NCBI RefSeq assembly: GCF_036884295.1
Contig: NZ_CP145608.1
Location: forward strand, 992,001-1,056,000
Reading direction: 5' to 3'
DNA: 64,000 nt
From: Brochothrix thermosphacta DSM 20171 = FSL F6-1036
Lineage (GTDB): Bacteria; Bacillota; Bacilli; Lactobacillales; Listeriaceae
Shown: in pieces, positions 38,133-47,894 of the stretch
How the letters are laid out: every line of letters starts with the position of its first letter
Position numbering within the stretch: the first letter of the stretch is position 1
Made by a program: the position numbers and the translations under genes
The notes under the pieces: model-generated
Databases searched by the model: none
Told to the model about the DNA's origin: nothing
Seen by the model: only the letters and a program-made list of their open reading frames with translations

Positions 38133-39051
38133 AATGGAACTTAGACATGCCATGAAATCAAAAATAGTTGTGAAGTTTATCATAGTAGCGACTGTACTGT
38201 TTTCGATGATTCTGTTGATGAACTTTGCAGCTGTGAATTCGACCCACAGTGATTTTCAAACGCAAGTTAAATTTGCAAAAGAAAACGGCGAAGATATTAA
38301 CGTCGAACTAAAAAAAGAGTATAAAGTGACTGAACAGAGTTCAAATAGTACCCACATCGAGAACCTGTTGTCGTTTTACAAAGAACTATTAGATAAATCA
38401 ATTTTTGCCAGTAGCAATGAGTATCGTTTAACGCAAATTTTTGAGTCTTCAATCGTATTGTTTCCAATTGTATTTGGTGTATTAGGTATTTTTAATGCCA
38501 CATACGATTATCGATTTAAGACGATAAAATTAAAAGCAGTGAATGTCAATCGTAAAACGCTCGCAACAGGTAAACGCCTAACAAGTTGGCTTATTAGTAT
38601 TGTTATATTAGTGGTAAGTATTTCTTTAGCATGGTTGGTAGGATGGGCAATTAACAGCTATTTACAGCAATTGCATACTTTCAATACGACAGTGTCATTA
38701 CCGCTAAGAGATATGGGATTGAAGGTAGCATGGACCGTTTTTTTAGCGATATTCTACTGTGAATTAGGCTATACAATCGGGTATATAACTAAAAATAGTT
38801 CTATCAGTATTATCGCCATATTTATTGTTAGTTATATAATGCCGATGTTGAATTTTAACTTGGGATATTTTGATATTAACAAAGCGATTTTAGCCATTTC
38901 AGCTCAAGTATTTGACTATTATGGCGTGATTCAAAATGAATTTATCATTCACCCTTTTTCATTTTATTCAATAGCTACCCTTGTTTTTTATGCGTTACTT
39001 ATGGTTATAGTCAATAAAACAATTGCTTCAAACAGAAGTAATTTCGAATAG
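38116..39051 (+). CDS. ABC transporter permease (ABC-2 type)
   Basis: This 311-aa protein has one N-terminal helix (about 20-37) and a ~75-residue external loop. Five hydrophobic segments then follow (VLFPIVFGVLGIF, SWLISIVILVVSISLAWLVG, KVAWTVFLAIFYCELGY, ISIIAIFIVSYIMPM, and a C-terminal one). This topology fits ABC-2/BcrB-like permeases. It partners the ATPase it overlaps. Substrate unknown. Confidence 0.72.
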   Translation: MIRFIKMELRHAMKSKIVVKFIIVATVLFSMILLMNFAAVNSTHSDFQTQVKFAKENGEDINVELKKEYKVTEQSSNSTHIENLLSFYKELLDKSIFASSNEYRLTQIFESSIVLFPIVFGVLGIFNATYDYRFKTIKLKAVNVNRKTLATGKRLTSWLISIVILVVSISLAWLVGWAINSYLQQLHTFNTTVSLPLRDMGLKVAWTVFLAIFYCELGYTIGYITKNSSISIIAIFIVSYIMPMLNFNLGYFDINKAILAISAQVFDYYGVIQNEFIIHPFSFYSIATLVFYALLMVIVNKTIASNRSNFE

Positions 39052-39260
39052 TTGAAATGAAAAAATATGTATATAGTTATACTTTTAGGTCTATCAATTA
39101 GGGTGTTGGTGAATTTTCACTAATGCCTATTTTTCAAATGATAGCGAGAGTAAAAAAATTGTAAAATTGCTACCATAAAAAAGATAGCGTTTCGCTGATT
39201 TAAAAAATAGGATTCTAACAGTAAAGTACGTCTTTATTGATAATATAGTGTGTGTTAGAT

Positions 39261-39292
39261 AAAAAAACCCCCCAGAAAATTCTGGGGGGTTA
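39261..39292. terminator. bidirectional terminator before acetate transporter gene
   Basis: CCCCCCAGAA pairs with TTCTGGGGGG. A seven-A run on the left gives a T run for the minus-strand transporter gene. Confidence 0.85.
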
Positions 39293-39295
39293 AAT

Positions 39296-39919
39296 TTATT
39301 TGTTTTGTGATGCTTTAATGATATTGAATTTCTTGCCAATTGGTAGAAATACAAATCCGAAGTGAGCGTTTAAAAGAGCAGCAGCACTTCCATAAAAAGC
39401 CAGGATTGAAACAATTAGTTCAGCAATTGCTGCAACATTATGGAAAAATTCTGGTAAAAATCCTAATGTAGAAAGTGATAAACCAAGGAATAAAAAGTTA
39501 ATGAAGAAGAAAATAAAGAATAATACTTTATTTGTTTCTAAGGCACCGATTGTCATAAAGAGCGTAAAAATCAGGTAACCAACAAAGGCAAAACCAATTT
39601 GTTTAGGATCATAGCTGACTTGTAGTGCATTACCAAAAACACCACTTTGAATCATCCAACTGAAAGCAGTCGCAATCCAGAAAAGACCATATCCGAAAAA
39701 GGCAGTTGCACCAAAAACGTTTTTAACTTTTGCATCGTAAAACGCTGCGATTATTTGACCGATACCACCAAGGATAACTGCCCAAGAAATAACACCGCTG
39801 ACACTTTCTGTCCAACCTAATTTTTGTGAAGAGGCAACCAAGGTTACAATTGCTAGTCCGAAAAGTCCAATCGCAGTTGGATCAATTCCGCTGTGTTTAA
39901 CATGTACTTCGTTTTTCAT
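39296..39919 (-). CDS. acetate/succinate transporter of the GPR1/FUN34/YaaH family
   Basis: This is a 207-aa six-helix membrane protein starting at ATG 39919-39917 after AGGAGA. The family motif NPAPLGL appears as DPTAIGLFGLA. GGIGQIIAAFYDAKVKNVFGATAFFGYGLFWI is diagnostic when read as consecutive segments of the SatP family. It likely moves acetate or succinate with protons, fitting a fermentative organism that secretes acetate. It is monocistronic. Confidence 0.85.
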   Translation of the reverse strand: MKNEVHVKHSGIDPTAIGLFGLAIVTLVASSQKLGWTESVSGVISWAVILGGIGQIIAAFYDAKVKNVFGATAFFGYGLFWIATAFSWMIQSGVFGNALQVSYDPKQIGFAFVGYLIFTLFMTIGALETNKVLFFIFFFINFLFLGLSLSTLGFLPEFFHNVAAIAELIVSILAFYGSAAALLNAHFGFVFLPIGKKFNIIKASQNK

Positions 39920-40505
39920 TTTAAATCTCCTATCAGTATATAATAACAACCTTTTAATAGTACCATTTATTCAACCGGAAATATATAGTAATATATTAGT
40001 AACTAGTTTTATGTTCAGTAAAAAAAGCGCTAATCATAGTAATGGTTAGGTGTTTTTTATCTTTCATGCTTTTTTATATGTTTGATAGTGTAATACTCCT
40101 TACTTATTAGAATGTATACACGTTTCTAATGAAACAATTACAATACAAAAGATATTGAGTACTAATTACAATTAACTTTTTCAAAAATACTGTATAATCA
40201 TTATATAATTGATGATGGAAGTTTAACTGTTTAAAATTGCCTTTTGATAATGACTTAAAATCATTTTATGTAACTACGGTGCCAAAGGTGTGATTTATAA
40301 AAAGTGGGTGACTGATATAAACGCCACATCAAAAGTAACGTTAACTAAGGTGAGTGTTTTATAGAAGTATTTTCTTGGATTTTGTCGATGTTACGACGAT
40401 TAAGGATGAACTGCCAACAGACGCGTTCAACCAATTGTCAAGGGTATCGTTGACTGTTATACTGAGGAGGAAGTTAAATTAGTGTAGTTTGAGAGGACGA
40501 TGAGG
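39920..40505. other. intergenic region with possible coding remnants
   Basis: No intact gene. Between about 40225 and 40480 short stop-bounded stretches look coding-like in alternating frames (for example IYKKWVTDINATSKVTLTKV near 40292 and VDVTTIKDELPTDAFNQL near 40387). They may be the ruins of one gene. Evidence is weak. Confidence 0.3.
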
Positions 40506-40706
40506 ATGAAACTGAATTTTGAAGCTAAAAACCTGATTAAGGCACGAGTGCTTTTGCAAACATTAATATTTATGGCAGCTTATTATATTATTGCCCAATA
40601 TCAAGGGAAATTTAGTTGGGGTTACTTTGCATTGATTTCCTTCTTAGTATGGTCGGTATTTGCTTTCACACCAAAAAAAGATCGATCAGAAAACAAACCA
40701 AAATAA
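40506..40706 (+). CDS. small membrane protein of unknown function
   Basis: This is a 66-aa protein taken to start at ATG 40506, eight bases after GAGAGGA; ATG 40500 is only two bases from that site. Two hydrophobic stretches (LLQTLIFMAAYYIIA and YFALISFLVWSVFAF) flank a short loop, and the tail is basic (KKDRSENKPK). No family is recognised. It lies upstream of a CsoR-type regulator with a 35-base gap, so the two may be cotranscribed. Confidence 0.55.
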   Translation: MKLNFEAKNLIKARVLLQTLIFMAAYYIIAQYQGKFSWGYFALISFLVWSVFAFTPKKDRSENKPK

Positions 40707-40741
40707 CTGGGTAATAACGTATTAACACATAGGAGGCTAGG

Positions 40742-41044
40742 ATGATGGAAAAACATGAACATGCGTTAGAGTGCATGTCTGAAAGTAAAAAGGATGCCAT
40801 CCAGAAAAGGCTTCGACGTGTAGAAGGACAGGCACGAGGAATACAAAAAATGGTTGAAGAAGATCGTTATTGTATTGATATAATCACACAGATTTCAGCA
40901 GCTAATGCGGCACTAAAAAAAGTATCATTAGAATTGTTAGAGCACCATACGGAACATTGTATGGCAAAAGCAGTCAAAGATGGTAATGTTGAAGGTATGA
41001 GTGCTGATATCATGAAAGTAGTTAATCAAATTAACCGTATATAA
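40742..41044 (+). CDS. csoR: CsoR-family metal-sensing repressor
   Basis: This 100-aa all-helical DUF156 protein has RLRRVEGQARGIQKMVEEDRYC. The Cu(I)-binding triad of CsoR is present at C44, H69 and C73, with the exact 25 and 4 residue spacing known from M. tuberculosis CsoR (C36, H61, C65). This favours copper over nickel (RcnR), formaldehyde (FrmR) or sulfane sulfur (CstR). No copper ATPase or chaperone is next to it, which is unusual. AGGAGG precedes ATG 40742. Confidence 0.82.
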   Translation: MMEKHEHALECMSESKKDAIQKRLRRVEGQARGIQKMVEEDRYCIDIITQISAANAALKKVSLELLEHHTEHCMAKAVKDGNVEGMSADIMKVVNQINRI

Positions 41045-41077
41045 TATATAGAACTGATTGAAGGAGTAGTGAATAAC

Positions 41078-42592
41078 ATGACAGAAGATTCCGCAAATAA
41101 ACAACCAGAAAAACAACCAGAAAAACAACCAGAGAAACAGCCGAAAATGCTTGTAATTCGTCGCCGTTCGCTTGTATTGGCCCTCATCAGCCTTTTTGTT
41201 GTAGGTGCGCTTGTGATGGGTATTTTCTCAGTGACATATTTCAATACTAAGAGCAGTAATAACAATGGAACAAAGGCAGGTTCAGACAACGCCTCATTTG
41301 AAAAAATTTATGAAGTATATGATAATATTACCGCCAATTATTATAAAAAAGTTGATTCACAAAAACTAATTGATGGTGCAATTTCAGGTATGTTAGATTC
41401 ATTAGATGATCCCTATACAACATACATGAATCAGGAAGAAACCAAAGGCTTTAAGAGCGATATTTCTTCATCGTTTGAAGGTATCGGCGTCGAAGTCCAA
41501 ATGACAGATAAAACACTCACTGTCGTATCACCTATTAGTGGCGCACCAGCAGAAAAAGCAGGCTTGAAGCCCAATGATCAAATTTTAGAAGTTGATGGTA
41601 AATCAATTCAAGGTAAAACATTGTCTGAAGCAACAAATAAAATTCGTGGTGAAAAAGGGACACGAGTATTATTAACCATTCAACGTCCAGGAGAATCGGA
41701 AACACGTAAAGTGAGTATCAAACGTGACACAATTCCAATTGAAACAGTGAGCACAAAAATGTTAGATAATAAAATTGGTCATATTAGTATCACAAGTTTC
41801 TCTTCACATACACACGAAGAAGTTTTAGAAGGTCTTAAAAAGTTAGATAAAGAAGGTATGAAAGGGCTTGTTGTAGATGTCCGACAAAACCCAGGTGGTT
41901 TGTTAGACCAAGCAATTGATATTGCGAGTCTCTTCATTGAAGATGGAAAACCAGTTGTTTCGATTGAAAATAGAGCAGGGCAAAAAGAAGTCTACAAAGC
42001 GGATTCATCGAAAGATGGTGATTTCAAAGTAAAAGTACCTGTCACTGTTTTAACAGATAAAGGAAGTGCTAGTGCTTCTGAAATTCTAGCAGGTGCTTTA
42101 AAAGAATCAGCAGGCTCAACATTGGTTGGTAATACAACCTATGGTAAAGGCGTTATGCAAACAGCTGGTGAGTTGGATGATCAGTCAGAAGTGAAATTAA
42201 CAACAGCAAAATGGTTAACCCCCGATGGCAACTGGATCAACAAAAAAGGGATTAAACCAGATGTCAAAGTAGATGCGCCGAAATACGCAAACATCTCATT
42301 ATATGATGTGACTAAAACATATCAAAGTGGAGATGTATCAAGCGCCGTTCAAAGTATCCAGCAAATGCTTAATGTGTTTGGTGCTGATTTAAAACAAGCA
42401 AAAGGAAGTTTTGATGATGCAACTGTTGCAGCTGTAAAAGCTTTCCAAGCAGAACATAAATTGCCAGAAACAGGTAAAGTAGATACAAAAACAAGCACAG
42501 TTCTCATTACAGAGTTACAAGAAAAATTAAGCAGTAACGATACCCAACTTAAAAAAGCACAAGAGGTAACTGCTACTAAAGTGAAAAAATAG
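41078..42592 (+). CDS. carboxy-terminal processing protease (S41, CtpA/CtpB type)
   Basis: This is a ~504-aa membrane-anchored protease. A cytoplasmic N-terminus carries four tandem EKQP-type repeats, then one membrane helix (about 32-55) and a PDZ domain (ISGAPAEKAGLKPNDQILEVDGKSI in pieces). The S41 domain has the Ser/Lys dyad in GSASASEILAG and TYGKGVMQ. A C-terminal peptidoglycan-binding domain (SIQQMLNVFGA, VKAFQAEH) follows. It cleaves proteins from their C-terminus outside the membrane. The start is ATG 41078, since GTG 41069 is only two bases from AAGGAG. It follows csoR closely. Confidence 0.9.
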   Translation: MTEDSANKQPEKQPEKQPEKQPKMLVIRRRSLVLALISLFVVGALVMGIFSVTYFNTKSSNNNGTKAGSDNASFEKIYEVYDNITANYYKKVDSQKLIDGAISGMLDSLDDPYTTYMNQEETKGFKSDISSSFEGIGVEVQMTDKTLTVVSPISGAPAEKAGLKPNDQILEVDGKSIQGKTLSEATNKIRGEKGTRVLLTIQRPGESETRKVSIKRDTIPIETVSTKMLDNKIGHISITSFSSHTHEEVLEGLKKLDKEGMKGLVVDVRQNPGGLLDQAIDIASLFIEDGKPVVSIENRAGQKEVYKADSSKDGDFKVKVPVTVLTDKGSASASEILAGALKESAGSTLVGNTTYGKGVMQTAGELDDQSEVKLTTAKWLTPDGNWINKKGIKPDVKVDAPKYANISLYDVTKTYQSGDVSSAVQSIQQMLNVFGADLKQAKGSFDDATVAAVKAFQAEHKLPETGKVDTKTSTVLITELQEKLSSNDTQLKKAQEVTATKVKK

Positions 42593-42598
42593 AAAACT

Positions 42599-42628
42599 AA
42601 AAACCGCCAAATTTTGGCGGTTTTTTTA
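42599..42628. terminator. bidirectional terminator between ctp and tetR
   Basis: AAAACCGCCAAA pairs with TTTGGCGGTTTT, flanked by A and T runs. Confidence 0.9.
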
Positions 42629-43510
42629 TAGTGCTATTTTAATATAATGCCAGAGATGCATGGCCAATTCTTTTGAAACACCAGAGACAGGCGTCTTTTC
42701 AAATGTTTGGCGAAAACCAGGTAATATCGATTGAATGATGTGATATTTTGGTGTTTCTTTTTGTAATTCAGCCAGAATGAATACAGCATATTCAAAACCT
42801 TCTGGATTATTTTTTACAGAATTAATAGCGATGAACAGTTCAAATTCACTTATTAATGCCGCTTGAGTAAGTGGACTAAGGTCGATGTTATTACGAATGC
42901 TATCCAACATTTCAACTGAAATAGAAACTTCTTTGGTGCGAAGCATATTTGGTAGAATAGCCTTGATGTTTGCTAATGACCGGCGGATAATTCGCTCCGG
43001 TTCAAACTGTGTTTCACCCGAACCAACAATGATACGGATAACGTGATGAATCATCCCAAAAGTAAGAACGGCAGCTTCATAGCTATAGGGTTTTACCTCT
43101 TCACCATGGACCTCCACAAGACGATTAGACAACCAGTCTAATTCTGTTAAATGATGTAAATTTACGACTTTTTGAATTTCTTTATCATCCGAATGATAAA
43201 TAGATTCGAAGATACGCACAAGATTACGTTCTTTATTGATCCGCATAAAAACACCAATTTGACGAGCAAGGATATCTTCATCTGCTAATTTTGATCCAAT
43301 CGCTAATTCATTTCGCAAGAGCGTAGCTTCTGCACGGCTTTCTTCTAAGATAGCAATCAAACACTCACTCTTAGAAGTAAAGTGGTTATAAAACGTACCT
43401 TTAGAAATTTGAGCAGCGGTAATGATATCAGTCATAGAAGTATTAGTGAAGCCTTTATCGATGAATAGATCACGAGCCGCATTTATAATTTGTGTTTTAC
43501 GTAGGTTCAT
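42626..43510 (-). CDS. TetR-family transcriptional regulator
   Basis: This is a 294-aa regulator, longer than most TetR proteins (about 200). The N-terminal helix-turn-helix is TSMTDIITAAQISKGTFYNHFTSKSE. The rest is helical ligand-binding and dimerisation sequence without recognisable specificity. It is divergent from an MFS exporter gene 157 bases away and probably represses it. It is a paralogue of the regulator at 61411, which is also divergent from an MFS gene. AAGGAG precedes its ATG. Confidence 0.85.
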   Translation of the reverse strand: MNLRKTQIINAARDLFIDKGFTNTSMTDIITAAQISKGTFYNHFTSKSECLIAILEESRAEATLLRNELAIGSKLADEDILARQIGVFMRINKERNLVRIFESIYHSDDKEIQKVVNLHHLTELDWLSNRLVEVHGEEVKPYSYEAAVLTFGMIHHVIRIIVGSGETQFEPERIIRRSLANIKAILPNMLRTKEVSISVEMLDSIRNNIDLSPLTQAALISEFELFIAINSVKNNPEGFEYAVFILAELQKETPKYHIIQSILPGFRQTFEKTPVSGVSKELAMHLWHYIKIAL

Positions 43511-43532
43511 ATCTGCTCCTTTTTAATTGTTA

Positions 43533-43622
43533 TATACCATTATTCTAACGTCAAAGGGTTGATTTATCAAGAGTACAATAAAAAAACAAAAAATATATTG
43601 CTATAATTAGACCGATGGTATA
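43533..43622. promoter_or_regulatory. inverted operator-like pair between tetR and MFS genes
   Basis: TATACCATTATTCTAA (43533-43548) and, inverted, TTAGACCGATGGTATA (43607-43622) agree at 13 of 16 positions. One copy lies near each gene start, as expected for TetR sites controlling both. Confidence 0.5.
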
Positions 43623-43667
43623 AAATTGTTCTAGCATGGAAAATGAATCGATAAGGAGATACAATTA

Positions 43668-45149
43668 ATGACAACCGAAAAAATCGTACAAAAAGCACCA
43701 ATTGGGATGATAGTTATTTTGTTTATTGGAGCGTTCGTAGCGTTTCTTAATAATACATTATTAAATATAGCATTACCAACAATTATGAAAGACTTTAATA
43801 TCACTTACTCAAAAGTACAATGGGTAACAACAGGGTATATGTTAGTCAGTGGGGTATTGATTCCTGCTTCTGCCTTTTTCATTACTCGTTTTAAAACAAA
43901 AGGGCTTTATATTACGGCAATGGCCATTTTTACAGCCGGTACAGTATTAGCTGCGTTGTCACCTAACTTTGGGACATTGCTTGCTGGACGTATGATTCAA
44001 GCAGCAGGGGCATCAGTGATGTCGCCGCTATTAATGAATGTTATGTTAAAAAGCTTCCCGATTGAAAAACGTGGAGCGGCAATGGGAACCTTTGGATTAG
44101 TTCTCTTTGTTGCTCCTGCAATTGGACCCACACTATCAGGGTATATTATCCAAAGCCATGATTGGCGCATGTTATTTGAAATGATTGTGCCATTCGCAGT
44201 AATTAGTTTATTACTCAGTGTCTGGAAGTTAGAGAATATTCTTGATACGCGTCATGTGAAATTGGATTACCTTTCATTAGTATTATCAACGGTTGGATTT
44301 GGTGGTTTATTATATGGCTTCAGTTCTGCAGGTGATAAAGGTTGGTCAAGTCCCATCGTCTACGGCATGATTGCTGTTGGAGCGGTAGGGTTAGTGTTAT
44401 TTATTTTACGTCAATTACGCATGAAAGAACCAATGTTACAGATGCGTGTTTATAAATACCCAATGTTTGCATTAGCTTCTGCTATTTCGATGATTTTATC
44501 GATGGCGATGTTTGCCGGCATGATTTTAACACCTGCATACGTACAAAGTGTGCGTGGTATTTCACCTTTACATGCAGGTTTGATGTTATTACCAGGTGCA
44601 TTAGTCATGGCGATTATGTCGCCAATTACAGGTCGCTTATTTGATAAATTTGGTCCAAAGATTTTAGCGATTACTGGGTTAGTCATCACAGCAGTCGCAA
44701 CATATTTCTTAACGCAATTAGAAGTAGATTCAACGTATACGTTTATTATTTCAATTTATACAATCCGTATGTTTGGTATTTCATTAGTGATGATGCCGAT
44801 AATGACGAATGGTCTGAATCAATTGCCACAAGAATTGAACCCTCACGCAACAGCTGTTAATAATACGGCGCAACAAGTCGCAGGGGCGATTGGTACAGCT
44901 ATATTGATTACTATTATGGATAAACACATTGTGACGCGTGCAACGGAGCTAGCAGCAACCGCTAAAGAAAAAGCAATTCAAGCAGGTGCAGCAATGTCTC
45001 CAGATCAAGTCGCTGCAGTGAAAGCTCAAATTACACAAACGGCTTTACTTGATGGTATTAATTATACGTTCATGGTTGCCACAGGTATTACAATTCTAGC
45101 ATTAGTGTTATCGTTCTTCTTGAAACGTTCGAAACCTTTCGGAAAATAA
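43668..45149 (+). CDS. MFS drug:proton exporter, 14-helix DHA2 (EmrB/QacA-like)
   Basis: This 493-aa protein has 14 predicted helices. It shows the DHA2 pattern: N-terminal LNNTLLNIALPTIMKDF, WVTTGYML, GRMIQAAGASVMSPL in motif A/B, and the antiporter motif C APAIGPTLSGYI. It likely exports hydrophobic or cationic compounds. It lies divergent to a tetR gene. It is clearly similar to the MFS protein at 59729-61216 (shared FVAxLxNTLLNIALPxIMKDFN). AAGGAGA precedes ATG 43668. Confidence 0.88.
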   Translation: MTTEKIVQKAPIGMIVILFIGAFVAFLNNTLLNIALPTIMKDFNITYSKVQWVTTGYMLVSGVLIPASAFFITRFKTKGLYITAMAIFTAGTVLAALSPNFGTLLAGRMIQAAGASVMSPLLMNVMLKSFPIEKRGAAMGTFGLVLFVAPAIGPTLSGYIIQSHDWRMLFEMIVPFAVISLLLSVWKLENILDTRHVKLDYLSLVLSTVGFGGLLYGFSSAGDKGWSSPIVYGMIAVGAVGLVLFILRQLRMKEPMLQMRVYKYPMFALASAISMILSMAMFAGMILTPAYVQSVRGISPLHAGLMLLPGALVMAIMSPITGRLFDKFGPKILAITGLVITAVATYFLTQLEVDSTYTFIISIYTIRMFGISLVMMPIMTNGLNQLPQELNPHATAVNNTAQQVAGAIGTAILITIMDKHIVTRATELAATAKEKAIQAGAAMSPDQVAAVKAQITQTALLDGINYTFMVATGITILALVLSFFLKRSKPFGK

Positions 45150-45167
45150 TCAACAAATGCTTAAACA

Positions 45168-45199
45168 AGCACCCTCTATTTTGGATAGTGGGTGTTTTT
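45168..45199 (+). terminator. terminator after MFS gene
   Basis: CACCC-TCTAT pairs with ATAG-TGGGTG, then five T. Confidence 0.75.
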
Positions 45200-45374
45200 G
45201 TGCAGAGAAGAATTTTTTAGTTTTCAATATAACAGCTTATTAATTTAACTGTTTTCCAAAAGTTTTCTTTATGAAAAGTGTATTGACAGAGTTTATGTGC
45301 TAACATAAAACTAATGAAACGCTTTTAAACCTATTTACTAAAGCCGTAATTAAATGAGAGAAGAGGTTATAAGT

Positions 45375-45614
45375 ATGCTGAAAAAAACCGTAGTAGCCTT
45401 AGCGCTATTTTTTATGATTTTAATAGTAGGTAATATAATGTATTCTTTTTTAACTGAAAAAACAGGTTTTGATTATCCGATATGGCTGCAAATTGTGATG
45501 GTTATTTCTTTTAGTGTTCTTGCTATTATGAAAGTTCAAACGAAAAATTACATCGTAACGCTGGCTGCTAGTCTAGCAATTATCTTACTTATTACAAGCC
45601 TATTAAATACGTGA
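45375..45614 (+). CDS. small membrane protein of unknown function
   Basis: This is a 79-aa protein starting at ATG 45375 after AAGAGG. Three hydrophobic helices are visible (TVVALALFFMILIVGNIMY, WLQIVMVISFSVLAIM, IVTLAASLAIILLITSLL). I do not recognise a family. It is monocistronic with its own terminator, and the ~170-base upstream region is AT-rich with no consensus promoter I would assert. Confidence 0.55.
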   Translation: MLKKTVVALALFFMILIVGNIMYSFLTEKTGFDYPIWLQIVMVISFSVLAIMKVQTKNYIVTLAASLAIILLITSLLNT

Positions 45615-45634
45615 TTTTTGAATAACTGAGTTAA

Positions 45635-45670
45635 AGAGTGTAGACATTGAATTGTCTACATTCTTTTTTT
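45635..45670 (+). terminator. terminator after small membrane protein
   Basis: AGAGTGTAGACA pairs with TGTCTACATTCT (one wobble), followed by seven T. Confidence 0.85.
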
Positions 45671-45793
45671 ATAGTTTTAAGGTGAGAATCATGCCACCAG
45701 TGGTTTAGTTTGGTGTGATGGAGTATAAAATAATAATTAGAGTCCAATAGATAAAAAAGTTAAAAGTTAAATTGTGCTGAAGTTAAGTATTAA

Positions 45794-45809
45794 ATAGAGC
45801 GCTTACAAT
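45794..45809 (+). promoter_or_regulatory. cre-like site overlapping a -10 element (first PTS locus)
   Basis: ATAGAGCGCTTACA (45794-45807) has the strong right half CGCTTACA of a cre site and overlaps TACAAT (45804-45809), a possible -10. The second PTS locus has the same arrangement at 53846-53861, which supports both. Confidence 0.4.
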
Positions 45810-45835
45810 ATATAGTTTTAGTGGGGGGAGCAAAC

Positions 45836-47893
45836 ATGATAAACAAAAGATTCAATCGTATTATTGTGGAGTTAGCTAAGAAGGAAGAAAACATTATTAC
45901 AAAAGAACAACTGATGTTCTTCTTGTCTTGTTCAGAGAGTAAAGCGCTTGAGGAAATAGATAAAGTTAATATGAATTTAACTTTACTCGGTCTTCCGTTA
46001 ATTGAACAAACAGGTGATCAGTTTTTCATTTCGGCATTAGTTCAACATCGTTGGAACGAAGTAATCATTGGTCGGAAATTCGCGACAATAGTCTATAGTG
46101 AGTCTGACAGACAAGCACTACTCTATTTAATTACTTTTACTGAGTTAGAAAATTTATCAGTTTTTCATTATCAGTCTTTTTTAAGAGTTAGTCGTAATAC
46201 AGTGTTGGCTGATATAAAAAAAATGCGAAAAAAATTAGAGAGAATGAATATTCAATTAACATATTCTCGTAGAACTGGTTTTCATCTCGTGGGTAATGAA
46301 AAAAATGTAAGAACTGTTGCACGAAAATACATTCTTAAAATAGCTATAACTGAGACAGGAAAGTGGGGACTTTCACAAATATTGAAAATAAAAACGAATA
46401 CCTTTTATTGGGAATTAACAGCAAATTTTGAAAAATTTATTCAAAATAATGAATTGTCAGTTGTCCCAAGTCGTATTGAGGAAACTATTTGGTTTATTGG
46501 TTTGTTACTATGTCGAAGACTACAACATCCAGTTATTTTTTCTAAGCAAGAACTTTAAGAGTTAGAACAACTTAATATATATAAACTAAGTGAACTTTTT
46601 TTAAAAGAGTATACCGAGGATGAAGATAATAGTAGTGAAATTGCTTATTTCACAATCATTTTAATGACAATTGTACAGGGTGATATTAGTGATACTTCGC
46701 TCAATCATTGGATGCAAACTGCTGATAAAATCATCCGTAATATGGAACGATTAGCAGTTGTGAATTTTAGTAATCGACAAAAATTCGCAATTGATTTGTT
46801 TAGCCATCTTGTCCCTGCTATCTATCGAATCAAATATAAAATGCCTCTAAGTAATGTCATGATTGATCAGATTAAAGAGTCGCATGAGGAACTTTTTGAA
46901 TTGACGAAGAGTGCACTTTATCAACTAGAAGAAGAGATGAAAACAGTTATTCCCGAAGATGAAGTAGGTTATTTTACAATTCTATTTGGTGGTCAAATTG
47001 CTCACCAAACACACACAGAAAAAATAAGTAATTACAGAGGTATTATTGTTTGTCCTAATGGTATTAGTTCTTCTCTTATTATGTCAGCAGAGTTAAAAAA
47101 ATTATTCCCCACAATTGAATTTAAAGGTATTTATTTAGTTAGTGAAGTGTCTCAACTATCAGATGCAGAATACGATATGATTTTTACAAGTGCTCCAATA
47201 GCATCGCCCAAAAAGGGTTATCAGATATGCCCCCTTTTAACGACAAAAGAAAAAAATCAATTATTACATGAAGTGCAACATGATTTCTTAATTCCTGGAC
47301 TAGTCGTTCCCTCTATTAATGAAATTGTTGAAATAATTTTAGATCATGTCGATTTACGCAAAGGCATAACCAAAGAAAAACTCTTACGTACCGTTACAAA
47401 TAAGGTGATGAAAGAGGTTAGAGGAATGAAGGAGGACGGCCCTATGTTGAATGAAATATTAGATAAAGATACTGTCCAAGTATCCGATGAAAAGCTTGAT
47501 TGGGAGGAAGCTATAGCTCTCAGTGCAAAACCATTAGTGAACAATGGTAGTATTGAAAAAAAATATATCGAAGCGATGATAAATAAAGTGAAGGAATTTG
47601 GTGCTTTTATTCATATTGGCGAAGGTGTTGCCTTACCGCATGCACGTCCAGAAGATGGCGTTAATAAGTTAGGAATGTCATTGCTTAAAATGAAAGAACC
47701 AGTTTTTTTATTAGATGATGAAAAACATCCGATCAGAATTTTTATTTGTTTAGCAGCGGTGGATAATGAGATGCATCTTAGAGCATTATCTGATTTGACA
47801 AAAATCTTGTCCCATAAAGAAAAATTACAGTGTTTATTAGAAGCAAAGACGCAAACAGAACTATTGAAAATTATAAATGAAGGAGTGATTTAG
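45836..47893 (+). pseudogene. PRD-containing PTS transcriptional regulator with in-frame stop
   Basis: A single ~685-codon frame is interrupted by TAA at 46556-46558 (codon 241); the frame stays open on both sides without a shift. Domains in order are an N-terminal helix-turn-helix region, PRD1 (hit by the stop), PRD2 (ending EDEVGYFTILFGGQIAH), an EIIB-like domain (VCPNGISSSLI) and a C-terminal EIIA domain with GEGVALPHARPEDG. It resembles the intact 681-aa protein at 53894, so the stop is very probably a substitution. The EIIA domain may be the only EIIA of this PTS, so loss could also stop transport. GGGGGGAG precedes ATG 45836; the first ATG after the stop has no ribosome binding site. 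Confidence 0.8.
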
Positions 47894-47894
47894 G

